Below, piece by piece: positions 27,583 to 36,338 of a DNA stretch of 64,000 nucleotides (the first letter of the stretch is position 1; every line of letters begins with the position of its first letter). A program made the translations under genes and the position numbers. The stretch spans positions 182,048 to 246,047 of the forward strand of contig CAKMYZ010000002.1 of NCBI GenBank assembly GCA_929200255.1, read 5' to 3'. The notes under the pieces were generated by a model. The model was not told the DNA's origin. It worked only from the letters and a program-made list of their open reading frames with translations, and searched no databases. This stretch comes from an uncultured Alphaproteobacteria bacterium (GTDB taxonomy: Bacteria > Pseudomonadota > Alphaproteobacteria > Rhodobacterales > Rhodobacteraceae).

Positions 27583-29033
27583 CAAAATGGCGCCTCCAAA
27601 TCGCCCATGCGGACGTAGACGCCTTTGATTTGGCTGTAATGTTCAATGGCCGCTTTGGAGTTTTCACGGCCCACACCGGATTGTTTTGTCCCACCAAAGG
27701 GTGCCTCGACCGGGGCATCGTTGTAGGTGTTGATATAGCATGTGCCTGCCTCGAACCCTGCCGCCATGCGGTGCGCACGGGTCAGGTTGGCGGTAAACAC
27801 GCCCGCAGCAAGGCCGAAGTCCGTTGCATTGGCGCGGCGCAGCACCTCTTCTTCAGTGTCGAAATCGAGAACAGACATGACAGGGCCAAAGATTTCGTCT
27901 GTCGCGATTGTCATTTCGTCAGTCACATCTGCGAAAACGGTCGGTTCAAGATAGAACCCGGGCCTATCCACACCGTTGCCCCCAGTCACCAAACGTGCGC
28001 CTTCCTCTTTGCCTTTGGCAATGAAACCTTCGACGATGTCACGTTGGCGTTCGGATACCATCGGGCCAAAGTTCACGTCAGGGTCTTGTGGGTCGCCCAT
28101 TTTTACGCCTGAAAGGCGTTCGGTCAGGCGTGTCAGAAAGGCCTCTTTGATCCCCTTTTGCACGAAGACGCGCGTGCCATTCGAACAGACCTGCCCAGAG
28201 GAATAGAAGTTACCCAGGATCGCGCCAGAGACCGCGTTTTCCAGATCGGCATCATCAAAGATGACCAAGGGGGATTTGCCGCCCAACTCCATTGTCACAT
28301 GCCGGACGCCTTCCGCCGCGGCAGCATAGACTTTCTTGCCTGTTGGCACTGAACCGGTAAGCGAAACTTTATCAACCCGCGGGTCAGTGATGAGAGAGGC
28401 GCCGACAGCGCCGTAGCCCTGGATCACGTTGTACACGCCCGGCGGTGCGCCAGCCTCAATCATGATTTCCGCGACTTTGAGCGCGCAAAGCGGCGTGGTT
28501 TCAGAGGGTTTGAATACCATCGTATTGCCGCAAGCCAGCGCAGGTGCCCCCTTCCAGCAAGCGATTTGTGTGGGGTAATTCCACGCGCCAATGCCAACGC
28601 AAACGCCCAGAGGTTCGCGGCGCGTGTAGACGAAGTCATCCCCAAGTTGGATATGCTCACCTGTGATCGCGGCAGCCAACCCGCCGAAATATTCCAAAGC
28701 GTCGGCGCCAGAGGTCGCATCGACCACACTGGTTTCCTGATAAGGTTTGCCCGTGTCGTAGGTTTCCAGCACCGATAGGTCGTGATTGCGTTCACGCATG
28801 ATATCGGCCGCACAGCGCAACACGCGACCGCGTTCTGTCCCGCTCCATCCGGCCCATGTTGACTGGGCGGCTTTGGCTGCGGCAAGGGCTTGATCCACAA
28901 TGGCCGGTGTTGCGGCATGCAGCGTCGCAATCACCTCACCGGTCGCGGGGTAGATGACGGGGATGTCTTCACCTGCTGCATCTTCGACGTATTTGCCATT
29001 GATGAAATGGCTGGCTGTGGGTTGTGTGGACAT
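27582..29033 (-). CDS. betB: Betaine aldehyde dehydrogenase
   Basis: NAD(P)-dependent oxidation of betaine aldehyde to glycine betaine. 483 residues with the aldehyde dehydrogenase layout: PWNYP-like [21 protein letters not shown] near 150, Glu-containing [11 protein letters not shown] near 250 and the catalytic Cys in [16 protein letters not shown] near 285; the NAD-binding KPSETTPL is present. A GGAGG-like site precedes the ATG. It overlaps betA by ATGA and lies downstream of betC with 47 bases between. Confidence 0.96.
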   Translation of the reverse strand: MSTQPTASHFINGKYVEDAAGEDIPVIYPATGEVIATLHAATPAIVDQALAAAKAAQSTWAGWSGTERGRVLRCAADIMRERNHDLSVLETYDTGKPYQETSVVDATSGADALEYFGGLAAAITGEHIQLGDDFVYTRREPLGVCVGIGAWNYPTQIACWKGAPALACGNTMVFKPSETTPLCALKVAEIMIEAGAPPGVYNVIQGYGAVGASLITDPRVDKVSLTGSVPTGKKVYAAAAEGVRHVTMELGGKSPLVIFDDADLENAVSGAILGNFYSSGQVCSNGTRVFVQKGIKEAFLTRLTERLSGVKMGDPQDPDVNFGPMVSERQRDIVEGFIAKGKEEGARLVTGGNGVDRPGFYLEPTVFADVTDEMTIATDEIFGPVMSVLDFDTEEEVLRRANATDFGLAAGVFTANLTRAHRMAAGFEAGTCYINTYNDAPVEAPFGGTKQSGVGRENSKAAIEHYSQIKGVYVRMGDLEAPF

Positions 29034-29080
29034 GGCGGGATGCCTCCGGCGGAAGTTTGATTGGACATAGAAAGTCAGGG

Positions 29081-30589
29081 TTATTCACCGCGCGGGAAGC
29101 GCTGGCTTTCTTCGAGAACGTTGAGATCCATGTGGTTGCGCATGTAGCGTTCTGAGGCCTTTTGCAGCGGCTGGTAGTCCCATGGAAAGTAGCTGCCGTT
29201 GCGGAGGGCTTCGTAGACGACCCAGCGGCAGGCTTGGGATTGGCGCACGGTGGCGTCAAATGCAGCAAGATCCCAGCGCGCTTCGGATTTGGCGCGGAGC
29301 TGGGTGACTGTGCCCTGATGTGCGGGCACTTCGGCAAGGTTCGTCAACTCATGTGGGTCTGCATCCAGATCGAAGAGCATGTCTGGGTCCAGCAGGCAGC
29401 GGGTGTATTTCCATTTGCCGTAGCGCAGTGCGACCAAAGGTGCGTAGCTGCCTTCGGCGGCATACTCCATGGCAACAGGCGTATCACGGATGCCGCCCTG
29501 GCCAAGATGGACGAGGCTTTCGCCGGTGGTCCATGGCGCCACTTCTGACATGTCGATACCCGCCAGATCGCAGAGCGTCGGGGCAACATCGATGTTGCTG
29601 ACCGGGGTCGTGTTCAGGCCCGGCTCCATTTCGGTGCTTGAAATCATCAAGGGCACGCGCGCCGACCCTTCGAAGAAGGACATTTTGAACCAAAGGCCAC
29701 GCTCGCCCAGCATATCGCCGTGGTCCGAGACAAAGAGGATTGTCGCGTCCTGCCGCGCGCCTTCGAGCGCCTTGAGCACTTCGCCTATCTTGTCGTCGAG
29801 GTAGGAGATATTGGCGAAATAAGCACGGCGCGCGCGCTTGATGTGATCATCGGTAATCTCGAAGTTGTCACGGTCGTTTGCGTCAAGGATGCGTTGGGAA
29901 TGGGCATCCTGGTCCGCGTATGGGATTGGCCCAACCTGCGGCATAAGATTGTCGCAGTCTTCATAAAGATCCCAGTATTTCTTGCGCGCGACATAAGGAT
30001 CATGCGGATGCGTAAAACTGACCGTCAGGCACCAAGGTCGGTCGTCATGGCCGCGCGAGAGATCATAGAGCTTGCGTGTCGCATTGTAGCAAACCTCGTC
30101 GTCATACTCCATCTGGTTGGTGATTTCCGCAATCCCCGCCCCGGTGACCGACCCCATGTTATGGTACCACCAGTCGATCCGTTCACCCGGTTTGCGGTAG
30201 TCGGGCGTCCAACCGAAATCGGGCGGGTAGATGTCTGTGGTCAGCCGTTCTTCGAACCCGTGCAACTGGTCTGGGCCGACGAAATGCATCTTGCCCGACA
30301 AGCAGGTTTGATAGCCCGCGCGCCGCAGATGGTGCGCGTAGGTCGGGATGGATGACGTGAATTCGGCAGCGTTGTCAAAGACCCCGGTACGTGAAGGCAG
30401 CAGGCCCGACATGAACGACGCCCGCCCCGGCGCGCACAGCGGGGACGCAGTGTAGGCGTTCGCAAACCGCGTTGAGCGTGCTGCGAGTTCCCTAAGGTTA
30501 GGCGCATGCAGCCAGTCAGCCGGACCATCGGGAAACAAGGTGCCGTTCAACTGGTCAACCATAATGATCAGGATATTCGGTTTGGTCAT
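29081..30589 (-). CDS. betC: Choline-sulfatase
   Basis: Hydrolyses choline-O-sulfate (or phosphocholine) to choline. 502 residues of the sulfatase family: N-terminal metal-binding [18 protein letters not shown], then the sulfatase signature [19 protein letters not shown] near residue 50, in which the Cys becomes formylglycine, and [16 protein letters not shown] near residue 290. The C-terminal tail fits BetC. The ATG at 30589 overlaps the betI stop as ATGA. It links choline sulfate, a marine and plant osmolyte, to the betaine pathway. Confidence 0.95.
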   Translation of the reverse strand: MTKPNILIIMVDQLNGTLFPDGPADWLHAPNLRELAARSTRFANAYTASPLCAPGRASFMSGLLPSRTGVFDNAAEFTSSIPTYAHHLRRAGYQTCLSGKMHFVGPDQLHGFEERLTTDIYPPDFGWTPDYRKPGERIDWWYHNMGSVTGAGIAEITNQMEYDDEVCYNATRKLYDLSRGHDDRPWCLTVSFTHPHDPYVARKKYWDLYEDCDNLMPQVGPIPYADQDAHSQRILDANDRDNFEITDDHIKRARRAYFANISYLDDKIGEVLKALEGARQDATILFVSDHGDMLGERGLWFKMSFFEGSARVPLMISSTEMEPGLNTTPVSNIDVAPTLCDLAGIDMSEVAPWTTGESLVHLGQGGIRDTPVAMEYAAEGSYAPLVALRYGKWKYTRCLLDPDMLFDLDADPHELTNLAEVPAHQGTVTQLRAKSEARWDLAAFDATVRQSQACRWVVYEALRNGSYFPWDYQPLQKASERYMRNHMDLNVLEESQRFPRGE

Positions 30590-31170
30590 TGCGCGCGCCC
30601 CCCAAGCTCTATGTTGAGCAGCGCCAGAGCTTGCGCGGTCGCGTCGGACTGTTCGGTCCGACAACGCGACAAGCCTTGATGCAGATAGAGACCATCGATC
30701 AGCCCGGCCAAACGGGCGGCGGTCCCGCCCGCGCTGTCACCGACAAGGGGGCGTAGGTCATGCATCAGATTGCTGTGTAGCCGACGTTGATAGATACGCA
30801 GAAGATGATGGGCGGCGCTGGAGGTTTGCGCGAGCACGTAAAAATTCAGCCAAGCGGCGATGACCTCGGGTTGGAAATTCGAAGAGGCGAAACCGGCGCG
30901 GATCACCGCCTCCAGTCGCGCGCGGTGGCCGGTCGCCCCCTTCAGCGCACGACGCACTTCGGCGGCATAGACAGCAAGCGTGTGCCGCATTGCGGCCAGA
31001 AAAATCTGCTCTTTGCCGCCAAAATAGTGATGCGCCAGCGCCGACGACATGCCCGCACGTTTGGCAATATTGCTCACCGTCACGTCCAGATTGCCCACGG
31101 CCCCAATTTCATCAATCGTGGCTTTGACAAGTGCAGCGCGGCGGATAGGTTCCATTCCAAGCTTCGGCAT
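30586..31170 (-). CDS. betI: BetI, TetR-type choline-responsive repressor
   Basis: 194 residues. The N-terminal TetR helix-turn-helix is clear (LVKATIDEIGAVGNLDVTVSNIAKRAGMSSALAHHYFGGKEQIF) and the rest matches the choline-binding C-domain of BetI (RHTLAVYAAEVRRALKG; RLAGLIDGLYLHQGLS). First gene of the betICBA operon. Just upstream, at 31213-31226, is a palindrome that fits a BetI operator, between betI and the divergent choX gene. Confidence 0.95.
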   Translation of the reverse strand: MPKLGMEPIRRAALVKATIDEIGAVGNLDVTVSNIAKRAGMSSALAHHYFGGKEQIFLAAMRHTLAVYAAEVRRALKGATGHRARLEAVIRAGFASSNFQPEVIAAWLNFYVLAQTSSAAHHLLRIYQRRLHSNLMHDLRPLVGDSAGGTAARLAGLIDGLYLHQGLSRCRTEQSDATAQALALLNIELGGRAQ

Positions 31171-31212
31171 CTGATCCCCTTTCGGTTGACCTGAGCAGTT
31201 AAATTGTTCTTT

Positions 31213-31226
31213 ATTGACTCGTCAAT
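31213..31226. promoter_or_regulatory. Probable BetI operator between betI and choX
   Basis: Perfect inverted repeat ATTGAC-TC-GTCAAT in the 80-base space between the divergent betI and choX starts, flanked by AT-rich DNA. A TetR-type repressor site in this place would control both transcripts. Binding is inferred. Confidence 0.65.
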
Positions 31227-31250
31227 CAAGAAAAACCCTGGGAGACCAAC

Positions 31251-32174
31251 ATGAAGTTAAAATCAACCTTATCCGTACTGGCCATTTGTGCCGCGGCCCC
31301 GGCCCTTGCCGATTGCGACACGGTCACATTCTCTGACGTCGGTTGGACCGACATCACCGCCACAACTGCCGCCACAACTGTTGTGCTTGAGGCGCTCGGC
31401 TACGAGACCGACATCAAGATCCTGTCCGTGCCTGTGACCTACATCTCACTGGCCGAAGGCGATGTGGACGTCTTCCTTGGCAACTGGATGCCAACGATGG
31501 AAGGTGACATCGCCCCCTATCGTGAAGCGGGCACCGTCGATACAGTGCGTGCGAACCTTCAGGGCGCAAAATACACGCTGGCCGTCAACATGGCCGCAGC
31601 CGAGATGGGCATCGCCACATTTGCTGACATCGCCGCCAACGCAGATGCGCTCGACGGTAAGATTTACGGGATTGAGCCGGGCAATGACGGCAACCGCCTG
31701 GTCATGGATATGATCGCGGATGGGGCCTTTGGTCTGGATGACTTTGAAGTTGTGGAAAGCTCTGAACAAGGCATGCTGGCCCAGGTTGACCGCGCCTCTG
31801 GCCGGGATGAACCAATTGTTTTCCTCGGCTGGGAACCCCACCCGATGAATGCCAATTTTGAGATGTCCTATCTGGCAGGTGGCGATGATTGGTTTGGCCC
31901 TGACTTCGGCGGCGCAACAGTGTTCACGAACACATCCGCCGGCTATGCTGAAAGCTGCCCGAATGTGGGCACGCTACTGGGCAACCTCGAATTCTCGCTC
32001 GCTATGGAGAACGAGATCATGGGCGCAATCCTGAATGACGGAGAAGAGCCTGGCGACGCGGCCACCGCGTGGCTGTCAGCGAACCCCGATGCCTTCATGG
32101 GCTGGCTGGACGGTGTGACCACAAAGGATGGTGGTGATGCGGTTGCGGCTGTGAAGGCCTCGCTGGGGATGTAA
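31251..32174 (+). CDS. choX: Choline ABC transporter substrate-binding protein
   Basis: 307 residues, exported by a signal peptide (MKLKSTLSVLAICAAAPALA, cut before DCDTV). The mature protein fits the OpuAC/ChoX type: CDTVTFSDVGWTDITATTA near the start, VFLGNWMPTMEG near residue 75 (aromatic box), and VFLGWEPHPMN near 190. It binds choline in the periplasm and feeds ChoW/ChoV. A GGGAG precedes the ATG. The gene is followed by a hairpin before choW. Confidence 0.95.
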   Translation: MKLKSTLSVLAICAAAPALADCDTVTFSDVGWTDITATTAATTVVLEALGYETDIKILSVPVTYISLAEGDVDVFLGNWMPTMEGDIAPYREAGTVDTVRANLQGAKYTLAVNMAAAEMGIATFADIAANADALDGKIYGIEPGNDGNRLVMDMIADGAFGLDDFEVVESSEQGMLAQVDRASGRDEPIVFLGWEPHPMNANFEMSYLAGGDDWFGPDFGGATVFTNTSAGYAESCPNVGTLLGNLEFSLAMENEIMGAILNDGEEPGDAATAWLSANPDAFMGWLDGVTTKDGGDAVAAVKASLGM

Positions 32175-32182
32175 TCCTCTCT

Positions 32183-32210
32183 TGGCGGGCCCTCTCAGTT
32201 GGGTCCGCCA
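32183..32210 (+). promoter_or_regulatory. Intercistronic hairpin between choX and choW
   Basis: A 10-bp stem with one G-T pair (TGGCGGGCCC, loop TCTCAGTT, GGGTCCGCCA) begins nine bases after the choX stop. No T run follows, so it is more likely to protect choX mRNA from 3' decay than to end transcription fully. Such hairpins often let the binding protein be made in excess over the permease. Confidence 0.6.
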
Positions 32211-32233
32211 ACACAAGAATTTGAAGGGCGCGC

Positions 32234-33067
32234 ATGGACTGGCTCGAAGACAACAAGATACCGGTCGGGGATTGGGCAGAAACCATCTTTGATTGGATGA
32301 ACGGCAACCTTGGCTTTTTTTTCGACTGGCTGTCGGATGTGATGGAAGCGCTGATTGACGGCATCCTCTGGGTGCTGGAAACGCCGCATCCCTTCTTTGT
32401 CATCGCCGGATTTGCCGCCCTCACATGGGCGATGCAACGGACATGGAAGACGCCGCTGTTTGTGGTGTTGGGTTTTCTTTTCATCCTGAACCAGGGTTAC
32501 TGGGAAGAGACGATGCAATCGCTCACGCTGGTCCTGTCGGCCTGTGTCGTTTGCATGGGGATCGGCGTGCCGATTGGCATCGCCGCCGCCCATCGCCCGC
32601 GCCTTTACCGCGCGATGGTGCCGGTGCTGGATCTGATGCAAACGCTGCCCACCTTTGTCTATCTGATCCCCGCGATTGTATTTTTTGGCATCGGTATGGT
32701 GCCCGGGCTGATTGCCACGGTGATTTTTGTGCTGCCTGCGCCGATCCGCCTGACCTATCTCGGCGTATCGTCGACACCCACCCCGCTGTTGGAGGCTGCC
32801 CAGGCCTTTGGCGCCACCAAACGGCAGGTGCTGTTTAAAGTCGAATTACCCAGCGCCCTGCCCCAGATCATGGCAGGCCTGAACCAGACGATCATGCTGT
32901 CGCTGTCCATGGTGGTGATTGCAGCGCTTGTGGGCGCCAGTGGTTTGGGGGTGCCCGTAATCCGCGCGCTAAACACCGTGAATACATCACTGGGGTTTGA
33001 AAGCGGCTTTGTCATTGTGGTTGTGGCCATCATGCTGGATCGGATGTTGCGGGTGAAACAGAAATGA
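32234..33067 (+). CDS. choW: Choline ABC transporter permease
   Basis: 277 residues with about six to seven membrane segments, of the ProW/OpuAB type. The EAA-like loop that docks to the ATPase is at about residue 195 (PLLEAAQAFGATKRQVLFKVELPSALPQIMAG). It forms the membrane channel of the choline importer with ChoX and ChoV. Its stop overlaps the next gene as ATGA. Confidence 0.95.
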   Translation: MDWLEDNKIPVGDWAETIFDWMNGNLGFFFDWLSDVMEALIDGILWVLETPHPFFVIAGFAALTWAMQRTWKTPLFVVLGFLFILNQGYWEETMQSLTLVLSACVVCMGIGVPIGIAAAHRPRLYRAMVPVLDLMQTLPTFVYLIPAIVFFGIGMVPGLIATVIFVLPAPIRLTYLGVSSTPTPLLEAAQAFGATKRQVLFKVELPSALPQIMAGLNQTIMLSLSMVVIAALVGASGLGVPVIRALNTVNTSLGFESGFVIVVVAIMLDRMLRVKQK

Positions 33068-33480
33068 CGGCGATGCGAGGAAGCTGCCATTGCGGGACAG
33101 TGCAATTCACTGTCACCCTGTCAGATGGGATCGCAAGTGCGCGGCGCTGCGATTGCTCGCTTTGCGCCCGTCGCGGCGCGGTTGCGGTGTCGGCTGCAAA
33201 GGATGACATCACCTATACCGCAGGGCGCGAGAACCTGACGCTTTATCAATTCAATACCAAAGTAGCCGAACACTATTTTTGCAAGACTTGCGGGATTTAC
33301 ACGCACCATCGACGTCGGTCGAACCCGGATGAGGTTGGCGTGAACCTTGCCTGTCTGGAGGGCCAGACACCCTTTCTGGCCGAGGTACTGGTCCATGACG
33401 GGCAAAACCACCCCAATGATACCGGCAAAGACCTGGATGCTGGGATCTTGCGCTTTACCCCGACAAAGGACACATCATGA
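33064..33480 (+). CDS. GFA-family (CENP-V/GFA fold) zinc protein inside the cho operon
   Basis: 138 residues. The GFA zinc ligands are all visible: GSCHCGTVQF near residue 6, RRCDCSLCARRGAV near 30 and HYFCKTCGIYTHH near 80. The founding member makes S-hydroxymethylglutathione from formaldehyde and glutathione, but most members are uncharacterised. It overlaps choW by ATGA at its start and choV by ATGA at its stop, so it is an integral part of this operon. Breakdown of glycine betaine releases C1 units (formaldehyde equivalents), which would make a role in that detoxification plausible; this is inference. Confidence 0.87.
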   Translation: MTAMRGSCHCGTVQFTVTLSDGIASARRCDCSLCARRGAVAVSAAKDDITYTAGRENLTLYQFNTKVAEHYFCKTCGIYTHHRRRSNPDEVGVNLACLEGQTPFLAEVLVHDGQNHPNDTGKDLDAGILRFTPTKDTS

Positions 33481-34490
33481 ACGCGGTTGAATTTGACAAT
33501 ATCTCGATTGTGTTTGGCAGCAGGCCAGAGACCGCTCTGCCGCTCATGGATGAAGGTATGGAACGCCCCGAAATCCGCGAGAAGACCGACCAGGTATTGG
33601 GCGTGCATGATTGTTCGCTGAATGTTGAGGTCGGCGAAATCCTCGTGCTGATGGGCCTTTCGGGATCTGGCAAATCGACGCTATTACGCTCGGTGAACGG
33701 GCTGAATCCGGTCATCCGCGGCGAGGTCCGCATCAACGATGGTGACTGGTCATGCAATGTCGGCAGCGCCACGGCTACTGACCTGCGCCGGGTGCGCCGT
33801 GAATGCGTGTCGATGGTGTTTCAGCAATTTGGCCTGCTGCCATGGCGGACCGTGCGCGACAACGTGGGCCTCGGGCTGGAACTGGCGGGCATGGACAATG
33901 CTGCACGGATCAAACGTGTGGATCAGGAATTGGAAATGGTCGGCCTTGATGACCGTGCCGATGCACTGGTCGGCGAATTGTCGGGCGGGATGCAGCAGCG
34001 CGTCGGGCTTGCCCGCGCCTTTGCCACTGACGCCCCAGTTTTGCTGATGGATGAACCGTTTTCGGCCCTTGATCCGCTGATCCGCACGCGTTTGCAGTAT
34101 GAGCTGCTGGAACTGCAAAAGGAACGTGGTCGCACGATCATCTTTGTGAGTCACGATCTGGATGAAGCATTCAAGCTGGGCAACCGTATCGCAATCATGG
34201 AAGGTGGGCGGATCGTGCAATGCGGTACACCGCGTGAGATTTTCAGCAATCCCGTCAATGAATACGTGACCGACTTCGTGGCCCATATGAACCCGCTTGG
34301 CGTGCTGACCGCCCGCGACGTGATGACCGAGGGCCGCGCGGATGGCGCATCCATCGATGCGGAAACACCCGTGCAGGACATCATGGGCCAGATTGATGGC
34401 AGCGCATTGCAGGTGACCGAGAATGGGGAACCCATCGGCAAGGTCACGCAGGCGTCTTTGATTGCGCGACTGGCACCAGCTTCGGATTAA
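33477..34490 (+). CDS. choV: Choline ABC transporter ATP-binding protein
   Basis: 337 residues. ABC ATPase motifs: Walker A GLSGSGKSTLLRSVNG near residue 60, Q-loop VFQQFGLLPW near 115, signature ELSGGMQQRVGLARA near 170, Walker B VLLMDEPFSALDPL near 190, and H-loop FVSHDLDE near 225. The C-terminal 90 residues carry a CBS-like regulatory part, as in ProV. It converges with the DMT transporter gene, overlapping it by four bases. Confidence 0.95.
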   Translation: MNAVEFDNISIVFGSRPETALPLMDEGMERPEIREKTDQVLGVHDCSLNVEVGEILVLMGLSGSGKSTLLRSVNGLNPVIRGEVRINDGDWSCNVGSATATDLRRVRRECVSMVFQQFGLLPWRTVRDNVGLGLELAGMDNAARIKRVDQELEMVGLDDRADALVGELSGGMQQRVGLARAFATDAPVLLMDEPFSALDPLIRTRLQYELLELQKERGRTIIFVSHDLDEAFKLGNRIAIMEGGRIVQCGTPREIFSNPVNEYVTDFVAHMNPLGVLTARDVMTEGRADGASIDAETPVQDIMGQIDGSALQVTENGEPIGKVTQASLIARLAPASD

Positions 34491-35389
34491 ACCTTTGTTG
34501 CTGTCACAATCGGCGTGACGGCACGTCGGGCCACGGCCTCGCGCCATGTGATAAAGCTGACAGACGCCATGATCACGGCGCCACCAAAGATGACCCAGCC
34601 GTCTACCGCCTCTCCAAAGACCACAGCGCCCAGCAGCACGGCCCAGACGAGTTGCAGGAATGTCACCGGCTGGGTGACGGTCAAAGGGGCCGCCGCAAAG
34701 GCAAGCGTCATGGAATAATGCCCCGCCGTCGCAAAACAGGCGACAAGGAAAAGCCAGCCGAGTTGTGGAAGGGTCGGTGCCACCCATACGGCCAAGGCAA
34801 ATGGGGCCAGCCCGACAGTCACCGTAATCGACAGCATTCCAACAACAACCGGGGCCGACACCTCGCCCGACAATTGCTTTGCAATCAAATATCCGGCGGC
34901 AAAGCAAACGGCGGTGCCGAGCATCGCGATATGCCCCAGTTCAACCGCCTTCACGCCTGGGCGTAGGATGATCATCGCACCAATCAGCGCCATAACCACC
35001 GCCGCCAAGCGGCGTGGCGGCAGGCGTTCACCCAAGAAAAGCGCCGCCCCTAGCGAGACATATATCGGCGAAAGGTAATTCATCGCCGTCACCTCGGCGA
35101 TGGGAATACGTGCCATGGCAAAGAACCACAGGATCACCGCCAGCGTATGAACCAAACCCCGCGCCCAGAATAACTTCTTCTGCCGCCCCGTCAGATGGGC
35201 CGCCAGGATCGGTTTGATCATCGGGATCAGGAACACCAGCCCCAGCACATAGCGCAGGAACGCCGCCTGAGCTGCGGGCACATCATCGCCGACATGTTTG
35301 ACGACCGCGGTCACGGCCACAAACATCAGACCCGTGACCAGCATCCAGAAGATGCCAGCAACAGGCCGGGACTGTTGTAAAGGTTCCAT
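34487..35389 (-). CDS. DMT-superfamily (EamA) transporter
   Basis: 300 residues with ten predicted transmembrane helices in two EamA halves (first half begins IFWMLVTGLMFVAVTAVVKHVG; second half with AMLGTAVCFAAGYLIAKQLSG). Usually exports metabolites or amino acids; substrate unknown. The ATG at 35389 is preferred over a TTG two codons earlier. Its stop overlaps that of choV head-on. Confidence 0.87.
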   Translation of the reverse strand: MEPLQQSRPVAGIFWMLVTGLMFVAVTAVVKHVGDDVPAAQAAFLRYVLGLVFLIPMIKPILAAHLTGRQKKLFWARGLVHTLAVILWFFAMARIPIAEVTAMNYLSPIYVSLGAALFLGERLPPRRLAAVVMALIGAMIILRPGVKAVELGHIAMLGTAVCFAAGYLIAKQLSGEVSAPVVVGMLSITVTVGLAPFALAVWVAPTLPQLGWLFLVACFATAGHYSMTLAFAAAPLTVTQPVTFLQLVWAVLLGAVVFGEAVDGWVIFGGAVIMASVSFITWREAVARRAVTPIVTATKV

Positions 35390-35472
35390 GCGCAATCAGT
35401 CGCACCACCGCCCCGCGATAGCAAGCGCAGAAACCACTGGATGAATGGCCGCGCACCCCGTAACTAGACGAT

Positions 35473-36288
35473 ATGAAGATACTCTTTCTCGGCGATGTTG
35501 TGGGGCGCTCTGGCCGCGCCGCTATCACGACCCACCTGCCCCGGCTACGCGCGGCATGGCGGCTCGACTTTGTCGTGGTCAATGGCGAAAATGCAACCTC
35601 TGGCATGGGGCTGTCGGGTGATCACGCCAAGATCCTGCTGGATGCGGGTGCGGATGTGATCACGCTGGGCGATCATGCCTTTGATCAAAAGGATATGCTG
35701 ACCTTTATCGCGTCAGAGCAGCGTATCATCCGGCCGCTGAACTATTCCAAAGCCGCCCCCGGTGTGGGCGCGCGCGTGTTCAACGCAACAAACGGGCGCA
35801 AGGTTCTGGTGGCACAGGTGCTGGGTCAGGTCTTTATGAAGCGCCCCTTTGATGATCCATTCTCGGCCCTTGATGGCATCCTGCGCCAATACCCGATGGG
35901 TGGCCAAGTTAATGCCAGCCTGATCGATATCCATTGCGAGGCCACATCGGAAAAGATGGCAACCGGCCATTTCTGCGATGGCCGCGCCAGCATTGTCGTG
36001 GGCACGCATACCCATGTACCTACTGCGGATGCGATGATCTTGCCTGGCGGCACGGCCTATCAAACCGACGCAGGCATGTGCGGCGACTACAATTCGGTCA
36101 TCGGGATGGACAAGGCCGAACCCTTGCGTCGCTTTATCACCGGCATGCCCAAGGCGCGGTTCACGCCTGCGGCGGAAGAAGCAACATTGTCAGGCCTCTA
36201 CGTGGAAACCGACGACCGCACGGGCAAGGCCACACGGGCTGAGATGGTCCGCCAGGGCGGGCGGCTGGCGCAGGCCGGGCCTGCATAA
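35473..36288 (+). CDS. YmdB-type metallophosphoesterase (TIGR00282)
   Basis: 271 residues. KILFLGDVVGRSGR is the first metal site, VVNGENATSGMGL the second, VITLGDHAFDQKDM the third, and VGTHTHVPTADAMILPGGTAYQTDAGMCG near residue 175 the HTH pair of the YmdB family. B. subtilis YmdB hydrolyses 2',3'- and 3',5'-cAMP and affects biofilm gene expression. It is followed 50 bases later by an SLC13 transporter on the same strand. Confidence 0.93.
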   Translation: MKILFLGDVVGRSGRAAITTHLPRLRAAWRLDFVVVNGENATSGMGLSGDHAKILLDAGADVITLGDHAFDQKDMLTFIASEQRIIRPLNYSKAAPGVGARVFNATNGRKVLVAQVLGQVFMKRPFDDPFSALDGILRQYPMGGQVNASLIDIHCEATSEKMATGHFCDGRASIVVGTHTHVPTADAMILPGGTAYQTDAGMCGDYNSVIGMDKAEPLRRFITGMPKARFTPAAEEATLSGLYVETDDRTGKATRAEMVRQGGRLAQAGPA

Positions 36289-36338
36289 TGCGGTGGGTGC
36301 TCTTGCTCGCAGTCTGCCCTTGGGCAACACTCTGACCT

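Noticed and set aside
33750..34907. 385-residue minus-strand frame
   Set aside because: Antisense to choV and out of frame within the DMT gene; no domain.
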